DNA of 64,000 bases. Origin: Streptomyces aureus. GTDB lineage: Bacteria > Actinomycetota > Actinomycetes > Streptomycetales > Streptomycetaceae. The position numbers and the translations under genes are program-made. Below the pieces are notes generated by a model that saw only the letters and a list, made by a program, of their open reading frames with translations, was not told the DNA's origin and searched no databases. Position 1 is the first letter of the stretch. Each line of letters begins with the position of its first letter. Location: positions 310,001-374,000 of the forward strand of contig NZ_JNZD01000004.1 of assembly GCF_000725495.1 (NCBI RefSeq). Direction: 5' to 3'. Below are positions 42,528-51,813 of the stretch, in pieces.

Positions 42528-43925
42528 TCAGACGGGCAGGAGGCGGCCGACGAGCGCGCTGAGCTGCTGGGCGTTGCGGCACTCGTGCATGTCCACGACC
42601 TCGGCGTAGGCCAGGGCGGCCGAGTCGCCCGTGCCCCACTGCGAGCGCCCCTCGGGGTTCAGCCAGTACAGGCGGCGCGCCTGCCGGGCGAGCTGCCGGA
42701 CGGCGGGCAGGTTGGGGTCGCTCATGTTCGTCCGGGCGTCGCCGAGCACGAAGACGGTCGTCCGGGAGCCGACCGCGCCGCAGTAGCGCTCGGCGAACTC
42801 GCCGAACGCCACCCCGTAGTCGCTGCTGCCGTGCCAGCCGGTGATCGCCGCCTCGGCGCGGATCCGGGCGCTCAGCCCCTCGGGGTCGGCGGCGCCGGGC
42901 CCGATCAGCCCGGTCACCTCGTCGACCCGGTTGACGAAGGCGAACACCCGCACCTTGCTGAACTGGTCGTGGAGCGCCTGCACCAGCAGCATGGTGAAGT
43001 CCGAGAATCCCGACACCGATCCCGACACGTCGCACAGCAGCACCAGTTCGGGGCGCACCGGACGGCGTCTGCGGAGCACCGGCCGCATCGGCACCCCGCC
43101 GGTGGACAACGATCCGCGCAGGGTGCGCCGCAGGTCGACCGTGCCGCGCCGGGCCCGGCGGCGGCGCGCGGCGAGCCGGGTGGCCAGTTTGCGCGCGAGC
43201 GGCTGGACGGCCTTGCGCAGTTCGGCGAGCCGGCCGCGGCCGGCGAAGAGGAAGTCGACGCGGTCGGCGGTCGGGGCCACCGCCCGCCGGGCGATCTCGT
43301 CCCGGTCGCGGCGCTCGGCGACCCGGCGCCGCGCCTCCGTCGCGACCTGGCCCCGGAACACCTCGATGCGCCGGCGGATCTCGTCCTCCAGCAGCCGGTC
43401 GGTGAACCCCGTGGCGCCGCCCCCCGCCCGGACGCCGTCCCGGACCCGGGCCATCAGCGTCTGCGGCCGCAGCCGGTCGAGCGTCTGGTACGAGGACCAG
43501 CCGTCCGTCGCCGTGGTGCCTCCGTAGCCGCCGAAACCGTCGACGGCCTCGATGGCCAACTGCCCCAGCAGCGCTCGGTCGTTCGCGGCGAGGGCGGCCG
43601 TGAGCCGGTCCCGCAGGTCCTCCCGGTCCGCGGGCGCCGAGGTGTCCGGCCCGCCCACGCGGCGCGGGAAGTACACATCGAAGACGGGGTCGAACACCCC
43701 CCGCTGTCCGGGGTTGTGCAGCAGCGTCGCGGCCAGCCCCTCGCGCAGCCGGTCGCGGTCGGCGAAGCCCAGCGCGGCCACCGCGTGCGCGGCGTCCACG
43801 CTCTCGCCGGTGCCGATGCGCATGCCGTGCGAGCGCAGGGCGCCTACGAGGGCGGTCAGCCGGTCCGCGACCCCGTCCGCCGGCCCGCCGGGCCCGGTGG
43901 GCTCCGCCGGTGCGGCGGCGTTCAC
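42528..43925 (-). CDS. VWA domain (CoxE-like) protein
   Basis: A 465-residue protein: helical N-terminal half with an Arg-rich stretch (ATRLAARRRRARRGTVDL), then a C-terminal von Willebrand factor A domain with MIDAS-type motif LLCDVSGSVSGFSDF and later DARTNMSD. CoxE-like proteins pair with MoxR-type AAA+ ATPases in metal-cofactor insertion or complex remodelling. GTG at 43925 overlaps the MoxR stop (GTGA), so they are coupled. No CO dehydrogenase or other obvious client is in the window. Confidence 0.88.
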   Translation of the reverse strand: MNAAAPAEPTGPGGPADGVADRLTALVGALRSHGMRIGTGESVDAAHAVAALGFADRDRLREGLAATLLHNPGQRGVFDPVFDVYFPRRVGGPDTSAPADREDLRDRLTAALAANDRALLGQLAIEAVDGFGGYGGTTATDGWSSYQTLDRLRPQTLMARVRDGVRAGGGATGFTDRLLEDEIRRRIEVFRGQVATEARRRVAERRDRDEIARRAVAPTADRVDFLFAGRGRLAELRKAVQPLARKLATRLAARRRRARRGTVDLRRTLRGSLSTGGVPMRPVLRRRRPVRPELVLLCDVSGSVSGFSDFTMLLVQALHDQFSKVRVFAFVNRVDEVTGLIGPGAADPEGLSARIRAEAAITGWHGSSDYGVAFGEFAERYCGAVGSRTTVFVLGDARTNMSDPNLPAVRQLARQARRLYWLNPEGRSQWGTGDSAALAYAEVVDMHECRNAQQLSALVGRLLPV

Positions 43926-44797
43926 ACGGCGCCCAGGTCGAGCTTGGCCGCCGCCTTCTGTACGTCGTCCTGGTGCTTGAGGATCACGCCGAGGCTGTCC
44001 CGTACGACGTCCTCGTCGAGGGTGGAGGCGCCCAGCGCGAGCAGGGTGCGGGCCCAGTCGATCGTCTCGGCGACGGAGGGGACCTTGCGCAGGTCCATCT
44101 CCCGCAGCGCCCCGACGACCCGCACCACGGACTCGGTCAGCGCGTCGTCGAGTCCGGGCACCTTCAATCGGACGATCCGGCGCTCCAACTCCTCCTCGGG
44201 GAAGCCGATGTGGAGGAACAGACAGCGTCGGCGCAGGGCCTCGGACAGCTCGCGGCTCGCGTTGGAGGTGAGCACCACGAACGGGCGGCTGGTCGCGGTG
44301 ATCGTGCCCAGCTCGGGGACGGTGACCTGGAAGTCGCTGAGCACCTCGAGGAGCAGGCCCTCGATCTCGATGTCGGCCTTGTCGGTCTCGTCGATCAGCA
44401 GGACCTTGGGGTCGTCGCCGCGGATGGCGGTCAGCAGCGGGCGCGGCAGCAGGAACTCCTCGGAGAAGATGTCCGTGCGCGTCTCGTCCCACGTCTCGTC
44501 CCGGCCGGCGGTGATGCGCAGGAGCTGCTTGGCGTGGTTCCACTCGTACAACGCTCTTGCCTCGTCGACGCCTTCGTAGCACTGGAGGCGGATGAGGCGG
44601 GCTTCGGCGACCTGGGCGACGGCCTTGGCGAGTTCGGTCTTGCCCACCCCGGCCGGACCCTCCACCAGGAGCGGCTTGCCGAGCCGGTCGGCCAGGAACA
44701 CGGTGGTGGCGACGGCGGGCGAGGCCAGATAGCCGGCATCGGCGAGGCGCCCGGAGACGTCGTCGACGGATGTGAACAGCAACGGGGCCTCCAGCAC
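43922..44797 (-). CDS. MoxR-type AAA+ ATPase
   Basis: A 291-residue AAA+ ATPase: Walker A LVEGPAGVGKTELAKAVAQ, Walker B VLLIDETDKADIE, sensor 1 FVVLTSNASRELSEALRRRC. It matches CoxD/MoxR chaperones that work with a VWA partner, here the overlapping downstream gene. A GTG at 44797 is the start; its ribosome binding site is weak. Client unknown. Confidence 0.9.
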   Translation of the reverse strand: MLEAPLLFTSVDDVSGRLADAGYLASPAVATTVFLADRLGKPLLVEGPAGVGKTELAKAVAQVAEARLIRLQCYEGVDEARALYEWNHAKQLLRITAGRDETWDETRTDIFSEEFLLPRPLLTAIRGDDPKVLLIDETDKADIEIEGLLLEVLSDFQVTVPELGTITATSRPFVVLTSNASRELSEALRRRCLFLHIGFPEEELERRIVRLKVPGLDDALTESVVRVVGALREMDLRKVPSVAETIDWARTLLALGASTLDEDVVRDSLGVILKHQDDVQKAAAKLDLGAV

Positions 44798-44869
44798 GCG
44801 CGGACGAGGGCGGAGTCACTATCTAAGCGCTTGTTCACCCTCGCTGTCACGTGTGACGGCCCCCACGGC

Positions 44870-44945
44870 TCCGGTCCAGTCCCGGTCCCGATCCCGGTCC
44901 GGCTCCGGCTCCGGGTCCGGCTCCCGGTCCGGCTCCGCCGTCCCA
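44870..44945. repeat. Simple GGTCCGGCTCC-type repeat
   Basis: A degenerate hexanucleotide tract (CCGGTCCCGATCCCGGTCCG..., GGCTCCGGCTCCGGG) lies between the MoxR gene and the oxidoreductase end. Confidence 0.7.
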
Positions 44946-44952
44946 GGCCCGG

Positions 44953-45894
44953 CTAGGACACCCGCAGGACGATCTTGCCTCGGCGGTGCTCGCGTGCCAG
45001 TGCCGCGTAGGCCCCGGGGGCGCTCTCCAGCGGCAGGATCCGGTCGACCTGCGGAATCAGGCCGCCGTCGTCGACGAGGCCCGTCAGCTCCTCGAGCCCG
45101 GCACGGTCCGGCTCGACCACGAAGAACACCGCGCGGGCGTCCACGCCCTCGGGCGGCGTCACGGGCTCGACCACGGTGACCAGGACCCCGCCCGGACGCA
45201 GCACCCGCCAGGAACGGTCCCGGGTGTCCCCTCCGACCGTGTCGAGGACGACGTCGGCGTCCTTCACCTCGTCCTCGAACCGCTGCCCGGCGTAGTCGAT
45301 CACGGTCTCCGCGCCCAGGCCCCGTACGAAGTCCACGTCCGCGGCCGACGCCGTGGCCGTCACCTCCGCCCCGAGCGCCGCCGCGATCTGGACGGCGAAC
45401 GAGCCCACGCCGCCCGCGCCGCCGTGCACCAGCACCCGCTGCCCGGCCGTGAGTCCGGCGTGGAGGACCAGACCCTGCCAGGCCGTCAGGCCCGCGAGCG
45501 GCAGCGCCGCCGCCCGTTCGTGGTCGATGGACCCCGGCTTCGGGGCGAGTGCCGCCGCGGGAACGGTCACGTACTCGGCGGCGGCCCCGTCCCGGGTGAA
45601 GGGGATCAGTCCGTAGACCGCCTCGCCGGGCCTGAACTCCGTGACGCCGTGGCCGAGCTCGGCCACCACCCCGGATACCTCCTTGGACGGCACGACCGGC
45701 AGCCGCGGCATACCGCCGTCGAAGGCGTCGGTCCAGGTCGCGTCCCAGTCGAGCTCCCCCGGGGTGACCGACGCCGCCCGCACCTCGACCAGCACGTCGC
45801 CGTGGCCGGGGACCGGCTTCGGCGCGACCTCGTAGACCAGTTCCTCGGGCCCGCCCCTGCGATGACCGCGCACCGCACGCATCGTGCCGTTCAT
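44953..45894 (-). CDS. NADP-dependent quinone oxidoreductase-like (zinc-free MDR)
   Basis: A 313-residue medium-chain dehydrogenase/reductase without zinc ligands: GroES-like N half (SKEVSGVVAELGHGVTEFRP, GEAVYGL), cofactor motif VLVHGGAGGVGSFAVQIAAA, and C-terminal GKIVLRVS. Family members reduce quinones or enals with NADPH. ATG at 45894 follows CGAGGAGGAACCGG. Monocistronic. Confidence 0.9.
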   Translation of the reverse strand: MNGTMRAVRGHRRGGPEELVYEVAPKPVPGHGDVLVEVRAASVTPGELDWDATWTDAFDGGMPRLPVVPSKEVSGVVAELGHGVTEFRPGEAVYGLIPFTRDGAAAEYVTVPAAALAPKPGSIDHERAAALPLAGLTAWQGLVLHAGLTAGQRVLVHGGAGGVGSFAVQIAAALGAEVTATASAADVDFVRGLGAETVIDYAGQRFEDEVKDADVVLDTVGGDTRDRSWRVLRPGGVLVTVVEPVTPPEGVDARAVFFVVEPDRAGLEELTGLVDDGGLIPQVDRILPLESAPGAYAALAREHRRGKIVLRVS

Positions 45895-46210
45895 CCGGTT
45901 CCTCCTCGTCGGGACGGCGCGGGGCCGCCGTCGAGTCGGTCCCCATCGGGTCCCCCGGCTCCGGCACGGACCGGCCGTTCCTCACGATAGTTCCGGGACC
46001 GGCGGCTTTCCTGCCGGGATCGCGCCGGGCGCCGCCGCGGGCGGGCCCCGGCGGACGGCGGGACCGGGCCGGAAGGCCGGCACGGCGGGACCCCGGACGG
46101 CACAGAGGTCTGACCCGTCACCACGGGGGGAGCGACGGGCCAGACCGTGTGTCCACGGTGCCATGCCGGGACCGTGTCGCGCAGTACCTTCGCGAAGTCC
46201 CGCGCGGCGC
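45895..46210. other. Gap between oxidoreductase and sthA
   Basis: A 316-bp gap upstream of the oxidoreductase and downstream of sthA. CACGGT/ACCGTG (46154-46176) could be a weak terminator for sthA. Nothing else seen. Confidence 0.35.
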
Positions 46211-47614
46211 TCAGTCCTTGAGGCGGTCGATCTGCCGGATCTTGTTGGTCGCGTCCAGGGCCGCGACCTTGTAGGACTCCGCCAGCGTCGGATAGTTGAA
46301 GACGGCGTCGACCAGATAGTCGACGGTGCCTCCGCAGCCCATGACGGACTGGCCGATGTGGATGAGCTCGGTCGCGCCGGTGCCGAAGCAGTGGACGCCG
46401 AGGAGCTTGCGGTCCTCGGGCGAGACCAGCAGTTTCAGCATGCCGTGCGAGTCGCCGATGATCTGCCCGCGGGCCAGTTCCCGGTAGCGGGAGATGCCCA
46501 CCTCGAACGGCACGCAGTCCTCGGTCAGCTGGTCCTCGGTCCGGCCGATGAAGCTGATCTCCGGGATGGTGTAGATGCCGATCGGCTGCTGGTCGTGCAT
46601 CCGGTTCACCGGCTCTCCACAGGCGTGGTACGCCGCCGTACGGCCCTGTTCCATCGAGGTGGCCGCGAGCGCCGGGAAGCCGATGACGTCACCGACGGCG
46701 TAGATGTGCGGCACCTCGGTGCGGTAGTGCTCGTCGACGGTGATCCGGCCGCGCGGGTCGGCGGACAACCCCGCCTTGCCCAGGTCGAGTTCGTCCGTCA
46801 GGCCCTGCCGCCCGGCCGAGTACATGACCGCGTCGGCGGGTATCTTCTTGCCGCTCTCCAGGACGGTGAGCGTCCCCCGGGCATGGCTCTCCACGGCGGC
46901 GACGGTCTCGCCGAACCGGAAGGTGACGGCCAGGTCCCGCAGGTGGTACTTCAGCGACTCGATCACCTCGACGTCACAGAAGTCGAGCATCCCGGCCCGC
47001 TTCTCGACGACCGTGATCTTCGAGCCGAGCGCGGCGAACATGGAGGCGTACTCCATGCCGATCACACCGGCGCCGACGATGACCATGGAGCGCGGCACCT
47101 GCTCCAGGTTCAGGACGTTGTCCGAGTCCATGATCGTCCGCCCGTCGAAGGCGACGGACTCGGGCCGTGCCGGGCGCGTGCCCGTGGCGATGACGATGTG
47201 GTCGGCGCTCAGCCGCTTCTCGTTGCCGTTCGCCTCGACCAGGGCGACCGTGTGGTCGTCCACGAAGCGGCCGATGCCGGCGAACAGGGAGATGTGGTTG
47301 CGGGAGAGCTGACTGCGGATGACGTCCACCTCGCGGCTGACCACATGCTCGGTGCGAGCGGTCAGATCGGCGACGGTGATGTCCTCCTTCAGACGGTAGC
47401 TCTGGCCGTAAAGATCCCGCTGGCCGATGCCGCTGAGATAGAGCACCGCCTCACGCAGGGTCTTGGACGGGATGGTCCCGGTGTGGATGGAGACCCCGCC
47501 GACCATGTCGGGGCGGTCGATGACGGCGACCCGGCGGCCGAGCTTCGCCGCGGCGATGGCGGCCTTCTGTCCGCCCGGGCCGGATCCGATGACAATCATG
47601 TCGAAGTCGCGCAC
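46211..47614 (-). CDS. sthA: Soluble pyridine nucleotide transhydrogenase (Si-specific)
   Basis: A 467-residue flavoprotein of the pyridine nucleotide-disulfide reductase fold. FAD motif [23 protein letters not shown](P) motif [20 protein letters not shown], and [13 protein letters not shown]. In place of the redox-active CxxxxC of lipoamide dehydrogenase it has [18 protein letters not shown], the hallmark of soluble transhydrogenase, which exchanges reducing equivalents between NADH and NADPH. The dimerisation domain is complete ([20 protein letters not shown]). GTG at 47614; ATG at 47599 is an alternative. Confidence 0.94.
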   Translation of the reverse strand: MRDFDMIVIGSGPGGQKAAIAAAKLGRRVAVIDRPDMVGGVSIHTGTIPSKTLREAVLYLSGIGQRDLYGQSYRLKEDITVADLTARTEHVVSREVDVIRSQLSRNHISLFAGIGRFVDDHTVALVEANGNEKRLSADHIVIATGTRPARPESVAFDGRTIMDSDNVLNLEQVPRSMVIVGAGVIGMEYASMFAALGSKITVVEKRAGMLDFCDVEVIESLKYHLRDLAVTFRFGETVAAVESHARGTLTVLESGKKIPADAVMYSAGRQGLTDELDLGKAGLSADPRGRITVDEHYRTEVPHIYAVGDVIGFPALAATSMEQGRTAAYHACGEPVNRMHDQQPIGIYTIPEISFIGRTEDQLTEDCVPFEVGISRYRELARGQIIGDSHGMLKLLVSPEDRKLLGVHCFGTGATELIHIGQSVMGCGGTVDYLVDAVFNYPTLAESYKVAALDATNKIRQIDRLKD

Positions 47615-47943
47615 CAGCGGAGTCTGTCAGCCGGGGACCGCTTCCCGGAAGGGTGAACGAGTGATCAGTCGCCCGAGTGACGGATGAAGCACCGGAGCAC
47701 GGCACCGGCACCACCGACGCGGGAACGTGGGGGCGTGGGGGGGGCCGCGCGGTGGGCGAAGAGGCGGCCGGCCGGCGGTGTTCCGGCCCACCGGAGGGAC
47801 GGCCTGGCGGCCAAGTCCCGGCGGTGGGCGCACGCATGGCGGAATCGGGCGCGGGCCGCGCCCGCTGTGGGCTACATTCGGGAATCCTTGGCATCGGCGC
47901 CTCCGGGGGTGAGGTCACGTCGAGGAGAATTCCGGAGTGGCGC
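47615..47943. other. Divergent spacer sthA / acyl-CoA synthetase
   Basis: A 329-bp spacer carrying the promoters of both genes. It has an eight-G run (47738-47745). I see no clear promoter hexamers or other feature. Confidence 0.35.
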
Positions 47944-49845
47944 ATGCATCAGTCCCACCTTCCTGCACCGCCAACCGCGCCCACCGAGGGGGGACTCGCC
48001 GACAGCCTCCGCGACGCCGCCCTCAACACCCCTGATCTGCCGCAGCTCGCGCGTCGTGCCGAGGGCCGTTCCGGTGACTGGGTGCAGGTGACCGCGGCCG
48101 AGCTGTGGGACGAAGTGGTCGACGTGGCACGGGGGTTCGTCCGCTCCGGCATCCGGCCGGGCGACCGCGTGGCCATCATGGCCCGCACCCGCTACGAGTG
48201 GACGGTGCTCAGCTACGCCCTCTGGTCGGTCGGCGCCGAGATCGTGCCGGTCTACCCGACCTCGTCGCACGAACAGGTCGCGTGGATCCTCCAGGACGCG
48301 CACTGCGTGGGCGTGATCGTCGAGGACGAGCAGGGCATCATGACGGTCGGCTCGGCCTGCGCCACGCTCCCTCACCTGCGCCACGTCTGGCAGCTGGACA
48401 CCGGGGCGATGGCGCAGCTGGTGCAGCGCGGCCGGACGATCCCCGCGACCGCCGTCGACTCGCTGCGCCGGATCGTGCTCGCGGACTCCACCGCCGTCGT
48501 CGCGTACACCTCCGGGACGTCGGGTCACCCCAAGGGCTGCGCCCTGACCCACCGCAGCCTGGCGAGCCCCTGCGACACCCTGCTCGAAGGCTGGCGGCAG
48601 ACGGCGGCCCCGCCGGACACCCAGCCTGCCGTGCTCGCGTTCCTGCCCTTCTCCCACGCCTACGGGCTGATGATCCAGGGCATCTGTCTGCGCGGCGGCA
48701 TCCTGATGGGCCACGAGCCGGACCTGCGCGAGGAGACCCTCTCCGAGGCCATGCTCTCGTTCCGGCCGACCTATCTGTACGCCGTCCCGTCGGTGTTCGA
48801 GAGGATCTACAAGAACTTCGTGCGCGCGTCCCAGCGCGCGGGCCGCGGGGTGCTGTTCGAGCGTGCCGTGCGCACCGCCCAGGACTTCGCCCTGGCCGAG
48901 GAGAAGCAGCGGCTGGGCACGGGATCGGGGCCGGGCTTCGACCTGCGGCTCCAGCACTCCCTGTACGAGAAGACGGTGTACAAGCGGCTGCGCGCGGCGC
49001 TGGGCGGCCGGGTCTGCGGCGCCGTCTCGGGCGGCTCCCCGCTGAACCGTGAAATCGCGCTGTTCTTCGCGGGGATCGGCATCTTCATCCACGACGGGTA
49101 CGGGCTCACCGAGACCAGCGGGGGCATCACCGCCCAGCCGGTCGGCCGGGAGAAGTTCGGCACCGTCGGACAGCCGCTGCCGGGCACCGAGATCCAGGTC
49201 TCCGACGACGGGGAGATCCTCGTGTGGGGGCCCTCCGTGTTCCAGGGCTACATCAACGACGCCGCGGCGACCGAGGCCTCGTTCCGCAACGGGTGGCTGG
49301 CGACCGGGGACATCGGCCGGATCGACTCCGACGGCTATCTGACCATCACCGGGCGCAAGAAGGACATCATCATCACGAGCGGCGGCAAGAGCGTGGCCCC
49401 CGCCGCCCTGGAGGAGCGGCTGCGCGTCCATCCGCTCATCCATCAGGCCGCCGTGGTGGGCGACAACAGGCCCTGCGTGGGCGCCCTGATCACGCTGGAC
49501 CCGGAGTTCGTGACGCACTGGCGCGCCGCACGCGCCAAGGGCGAGACGCCCGCCCGGGACGCGCGCGAGGAGAACGAGCTGCGCGAGGAGGTCAGGCGCG
49601 CGGTCGCGGCGGCCAACAGCACCGTGTCCCGCTCCGAGTCCATCCGCGTCTTCCGGGTCCTGCCGGAACCCTTCGACATGTCCAACGGTCTGCTGACGCC
49701 GTCGCTGAAACTGCGCCGCGACGCGATCGCCCAGCGCTACGCGTCCGAGATCGAGGCGATGTACCAGACCTCGTCCCGCCTCCCCCGCGAGGCGGCGATC
49801 GGCGACCCCTCGATCCTGGACGACTCCGACAACGTGTTCCGGTGA
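47944..49845 (+). CDS. Long-chain acyl-CoA synthetase (AMP-dependent)
   Basis: A 633-residue ANL-superfamily enzyme of the FadD15 type. P-loop-like motif VVAYTSGTSGHPKGCALTHR, A5 motif IHDGYGLTETSGG, A7 WLATGDIGRID, and TGRKKDIIITSGGKSVAP near the hinge; catalytic lysine region LTPSLKLRR at the C terminus. It activates fatty acids with ATP and CoA. ATG at 47944 follows CCGGAGTGGCGC. GC3 and codon use match the neighbours. Confidence 0.93.
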   Translation: MHQSHLPAPPTAPTEGGLADSLRDAALNTPDLPQLARRAEGRSGDWVQVTAAELWDEVVDVARGFVRSGIRPGDRVAIMARTRYEWTVLSYALWSVGAEIVPVYPTSSHEQVAWILQDAHCVGVIVEDEQGIMTVGSACATLPHLRHVWQLDTGAMAQLVQRGRTIPATAVDSLRRIVLADSTAVVAYTSGTSGHPKGCALTHRSLASPCDTLLEGWRQTAAPPDTQPAVLAFLPFSHAYGLMIQGICLRGGILMGHEPDLREETLSEAMLSFRPTYLYAVPSVFERIYKNFVRASQRAGRGVLFERAVRTAQDFALAEEKQRLGTGSGPGFDLRLQHSLYEKTVYKRLRAALGGRVCGAVSGGSPLNREIALFFAGIGIFIHDGYGLTETSGGITAQPVGREKFGTVGQPLPGTEIQVSDDGEILVWGPSVFQGYINDAAATEASFRNGWLATGDIGRIDSDGYLTITGRKKDIIITSGGKSVAPAALEERLRVHPLIHQAAVVGDNRPCVGALITLDPEFVTHWRAARAKGETPARDAREENELREEVRRAVAAANSTVSRSESIRVFRVLPEPFDMSNGLLTPSLKLRRDAIAQRYASEIEAMYQTSSRLPREAAIGDPSILDDSDNVFR

Positions 49846-49871
49846 CGTCGGGGGCGCCCTGCCGTCACCGG
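49839..49871. terminator. Terminator hairpin after acyl-CoA synthetase
   Basis: CCGGTGACG and CGTCACCGG form a perfect 9-bp stem (loop 15 nt) that includes the stop codon; it lies between convergent genes. Confidence 0.5.
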
Positions 49872-49910
49872 CCCGGCCGTCCGCGGCCCGGTCGTCCGCA
49901 TCTCGCTCGC

Positions 49911-49970
49911 CCGCGGCTCACTCGTCCGCGGCTCACTCGTCCGCGGCTCACTCGTCCGCGGCTCACTCGT
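49911..49970. repeat. Four perfect 15-bp tandem units at kinase 3' end
   Basis: CCGCGGCTCACTCGT is repeated exactly at 49911, 49926, 49941 and 49956, then diverges. The last copy contains the minus-strand kinase stop (TCA at 49963), and every copy carries a TCA in the same phase, so each duplicated unit supplies a spare in-frame stop. Confidence 0.9.
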
Positions 49971-51813
49971 CCGCGACGTCCGGAAGGGGTCCGGCGGGCT
50001 GCCGCTCGCCGGGCAGGCGCAGCGTGAAGGCCGAGCCGGTGCCGGGTTCGCTGGTGACGGAGGCGGTTCCGCCGTGGGCGGTGGTCAGCTGGCGGACGAT
50101 GGCGAGGCCCAGTCCGCTGCCGCCGGTGCGCCGGCTGCGGGACTTCTCCGCCCGCCAGAACCGGTCGAAGACGCTGTCCAGATCCCCGGGAGCGATGCCG
50201 GTGCCGGTGTCCGCCACGGTGAACACGACCTCCCCACCTTCGCGGTGGGCGGAGAGCGTGACCGTGCCGCCGGCCGGTGTGTGGCGCACCGCGTTGGACA
50301 CCAGGTTGCCGAGCGCCTGCCGCATCCGTACCGGGTCCGCGTCCAGCCAGGGCGTGCCCTCGTGCTCGGTGATCAGCCGGACGCCGGCGGCCCCGGCGCC
50401 GACCCGGTGGGCCGCGGCGACCTGTTCGAGCAGTTCGTCGGCGCGCACCTCCTCGCGGTGCAGGCGCAGGGTGCCCGCGTCGGCGGCGGCGAGGTCCTGG
50501 AGGTCGTCGATGACGCGCTGGAGGACCACGGCCTCCTCGTGCAGGGAGGAGAGCAGCTCCGGATCGGGGTCCACGAGGCCGTCCCGGGCCACCTCCAGCC
50601 AGCCGCGGATATTGGTGAGCGGCGTGCGCAGTTCGTGCGCGATGTCGCTGACCATCGCCTTGCGCTGGGACTCCAGCCGCTCGCGGCGCTCGGTGAGTTC
50701 GTTGAAGGCGCGGGCCAGGATGCCGGTCTCGTCCTGAGTGGTGACGGGCACGCGCACGTGCCGTTCCGGCGGCTGCTGCGCCGCGAGGGTCAGGGCCCGC
50801 AGGGGGCGTACGAGCCGGGTGGCGACCAGCGCGGTGACGGCCACCGTGAGGGCGAGGACGAGCCCGGTGACACCGAACACCTTGGCCTTGTTGGCGGCCG
50901 ACATGTCGAAGCGGGGGACGGGCCGGTCGCCCGTGCCGAGGAAGAGCTCGGCGGCCGGGGCGACGTAGGGGTCGAGCTGACGGCGCCGGGCCTCGGCGAG
51001 ACAGGACTCCACCGTCCGGGTCAGCGACGCGTCCCGGCCGACCGGCCGCTTGCCCGTCAGATAAGGGACGGCGGTGGCCCCGCTCGCGGCCTCCAGCGGC
51101 AGCGGCAGGGAATGGCCGAGGTGGACCCCGCGCCCGTCGAGGCAGGTCCGGGCGAGGGCCGACAGACCGTCCAGGGCCTTCCGCTCGGTCGGGGTGGGGG
51201 TGTTGAGCAGCCCGTCGGCGCACTCGGTCGGCACATAGCCGGGGTCGAGCGTCCCGTCGACGCCCGTCAACGCGGTCCGGCCGCTGGGCATCAGCTCCGT
51301 ACGGGTCCGAACTCCGTTGCGGGCGAAGCAGAGTTGCCGTACGTAGGCCAGCTTGGCCACCTTCCGGCGCTCGTTCGAGGTCAGCCGGTACGGGCCCACG
51401 GCACGCGGGTCGACCCCGGCCAGCTGGGCGCCGGGTTCCGTGGAGGTGTCGGTCCGCAGCGGGTCGACGGTGGCGGCGGCCCGGGGCGGCAGCGAGGTGC
51501 CGCGGACGGCGGAGTCCGCGAACGGGGTGCGGTCCCCCGCGGTCAGGGCGATGCGCCGTCCGGTGCGGTGCGAGAGCGCGCGCAGTGTCCCGCCGACACC
51601 GGCCCAGTCGGCATGGGTGGCCGCGTAGCCGCTGAGCTGCCGGAGGATGTCCATGTCCTCGGCGAGCACCTGGCCCTGCTCCTCCTGGATGGCCCGGGTG
51701 GTGGTCTGCACCGCGAGCCAGGCGGTCGCGGCGACGGAGCACAGGGCGATGAGCACGGAGGTGATCAGCAGCCGTACCAGCAGGCTCTTGCGCAGCGGCA
51801 GGGCGCGGCTCAC
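49963..51813 (-). CDS. Sensor histidine kinase with large extracytoplasmic domain
   Basis: A 616-residue kinase. Transmembrane helices at about 10-34 (LVRLLITSVLIALCSVAATA) and 300-323 flank an extracytoplasmic domain of about 260 residues with five Cys (e.g. LCFARNGV, TECADG, TCLDG, SCLAEARR). HAMP follows, then HisKA with phospho-His in VSDIAHELRTPLTN, and HATPase (LGNLVSNAVRH; DTGTGIAPGDLD; GGSGLGLAIV). GTG at 51813 overlaps the regulator stop (GTGA). Signal unknown; the next gene is an L,D-transpeptidase, which hints at cell-envelope sensing. Confidence 0.93.
   Translation of the reverse strand: MSRALPLRKSLLVRLLITSVLIALCSVAATAWLAVQTTTRAIQEEQGQVLAEDMDILRQLSGYAATHADWAGVGGTLRALSHRTGRRIALTAGDRTPFADSAVRGTSLPPRAAATVDPLRTDTSTEPGAQLAGVDPRAVGPYRLTSNERRKVAKLAYVRQLCFARNGVRTRTELMPSGRTALTGVDGTLDPGYVPTECADGLLNTPTPTERKALDGLSALARTCLDGRGVHLGHSLPLPLEAASGATAVPYLTGKRPVGRDASLTRTVESCLAEARRRQLDPYVAPAAELFLGTGDRPVPRFDMSAANKAKVFGVTGLVLALTVAVTALVATRLVRPLRALTLAAQQPPERHVRVPVTTQDETGILARAFNELTERRERLESQRKAMVSDIAHELRTPLTNIRGWLEVARDGLVDPDPELLSSLHEEAVVLQRVIDDLQDLAAADAGTLRLHREEVRADELLEQVAAAHRVGAGAAGVRLITEHEGTPWLDADPVRMRQALGNLVSNAVRHTPAGGTVTLSAHREGGEVVFTVADTGTGIAPGDLDSVFDRFWRAEKSRSRRTGGSGLGLAIVRQLTTAHGGTASVTSEPGTGSAFTLRLPGERQPAGPLPDVADE

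Noticed and set aside
46211..47614. Dihydrolipoamide dehydrogenase
   Set aside because: The CxxxxC redox motif is missing and replaced by the transhydrogenase-type [13 protein letters not shown].
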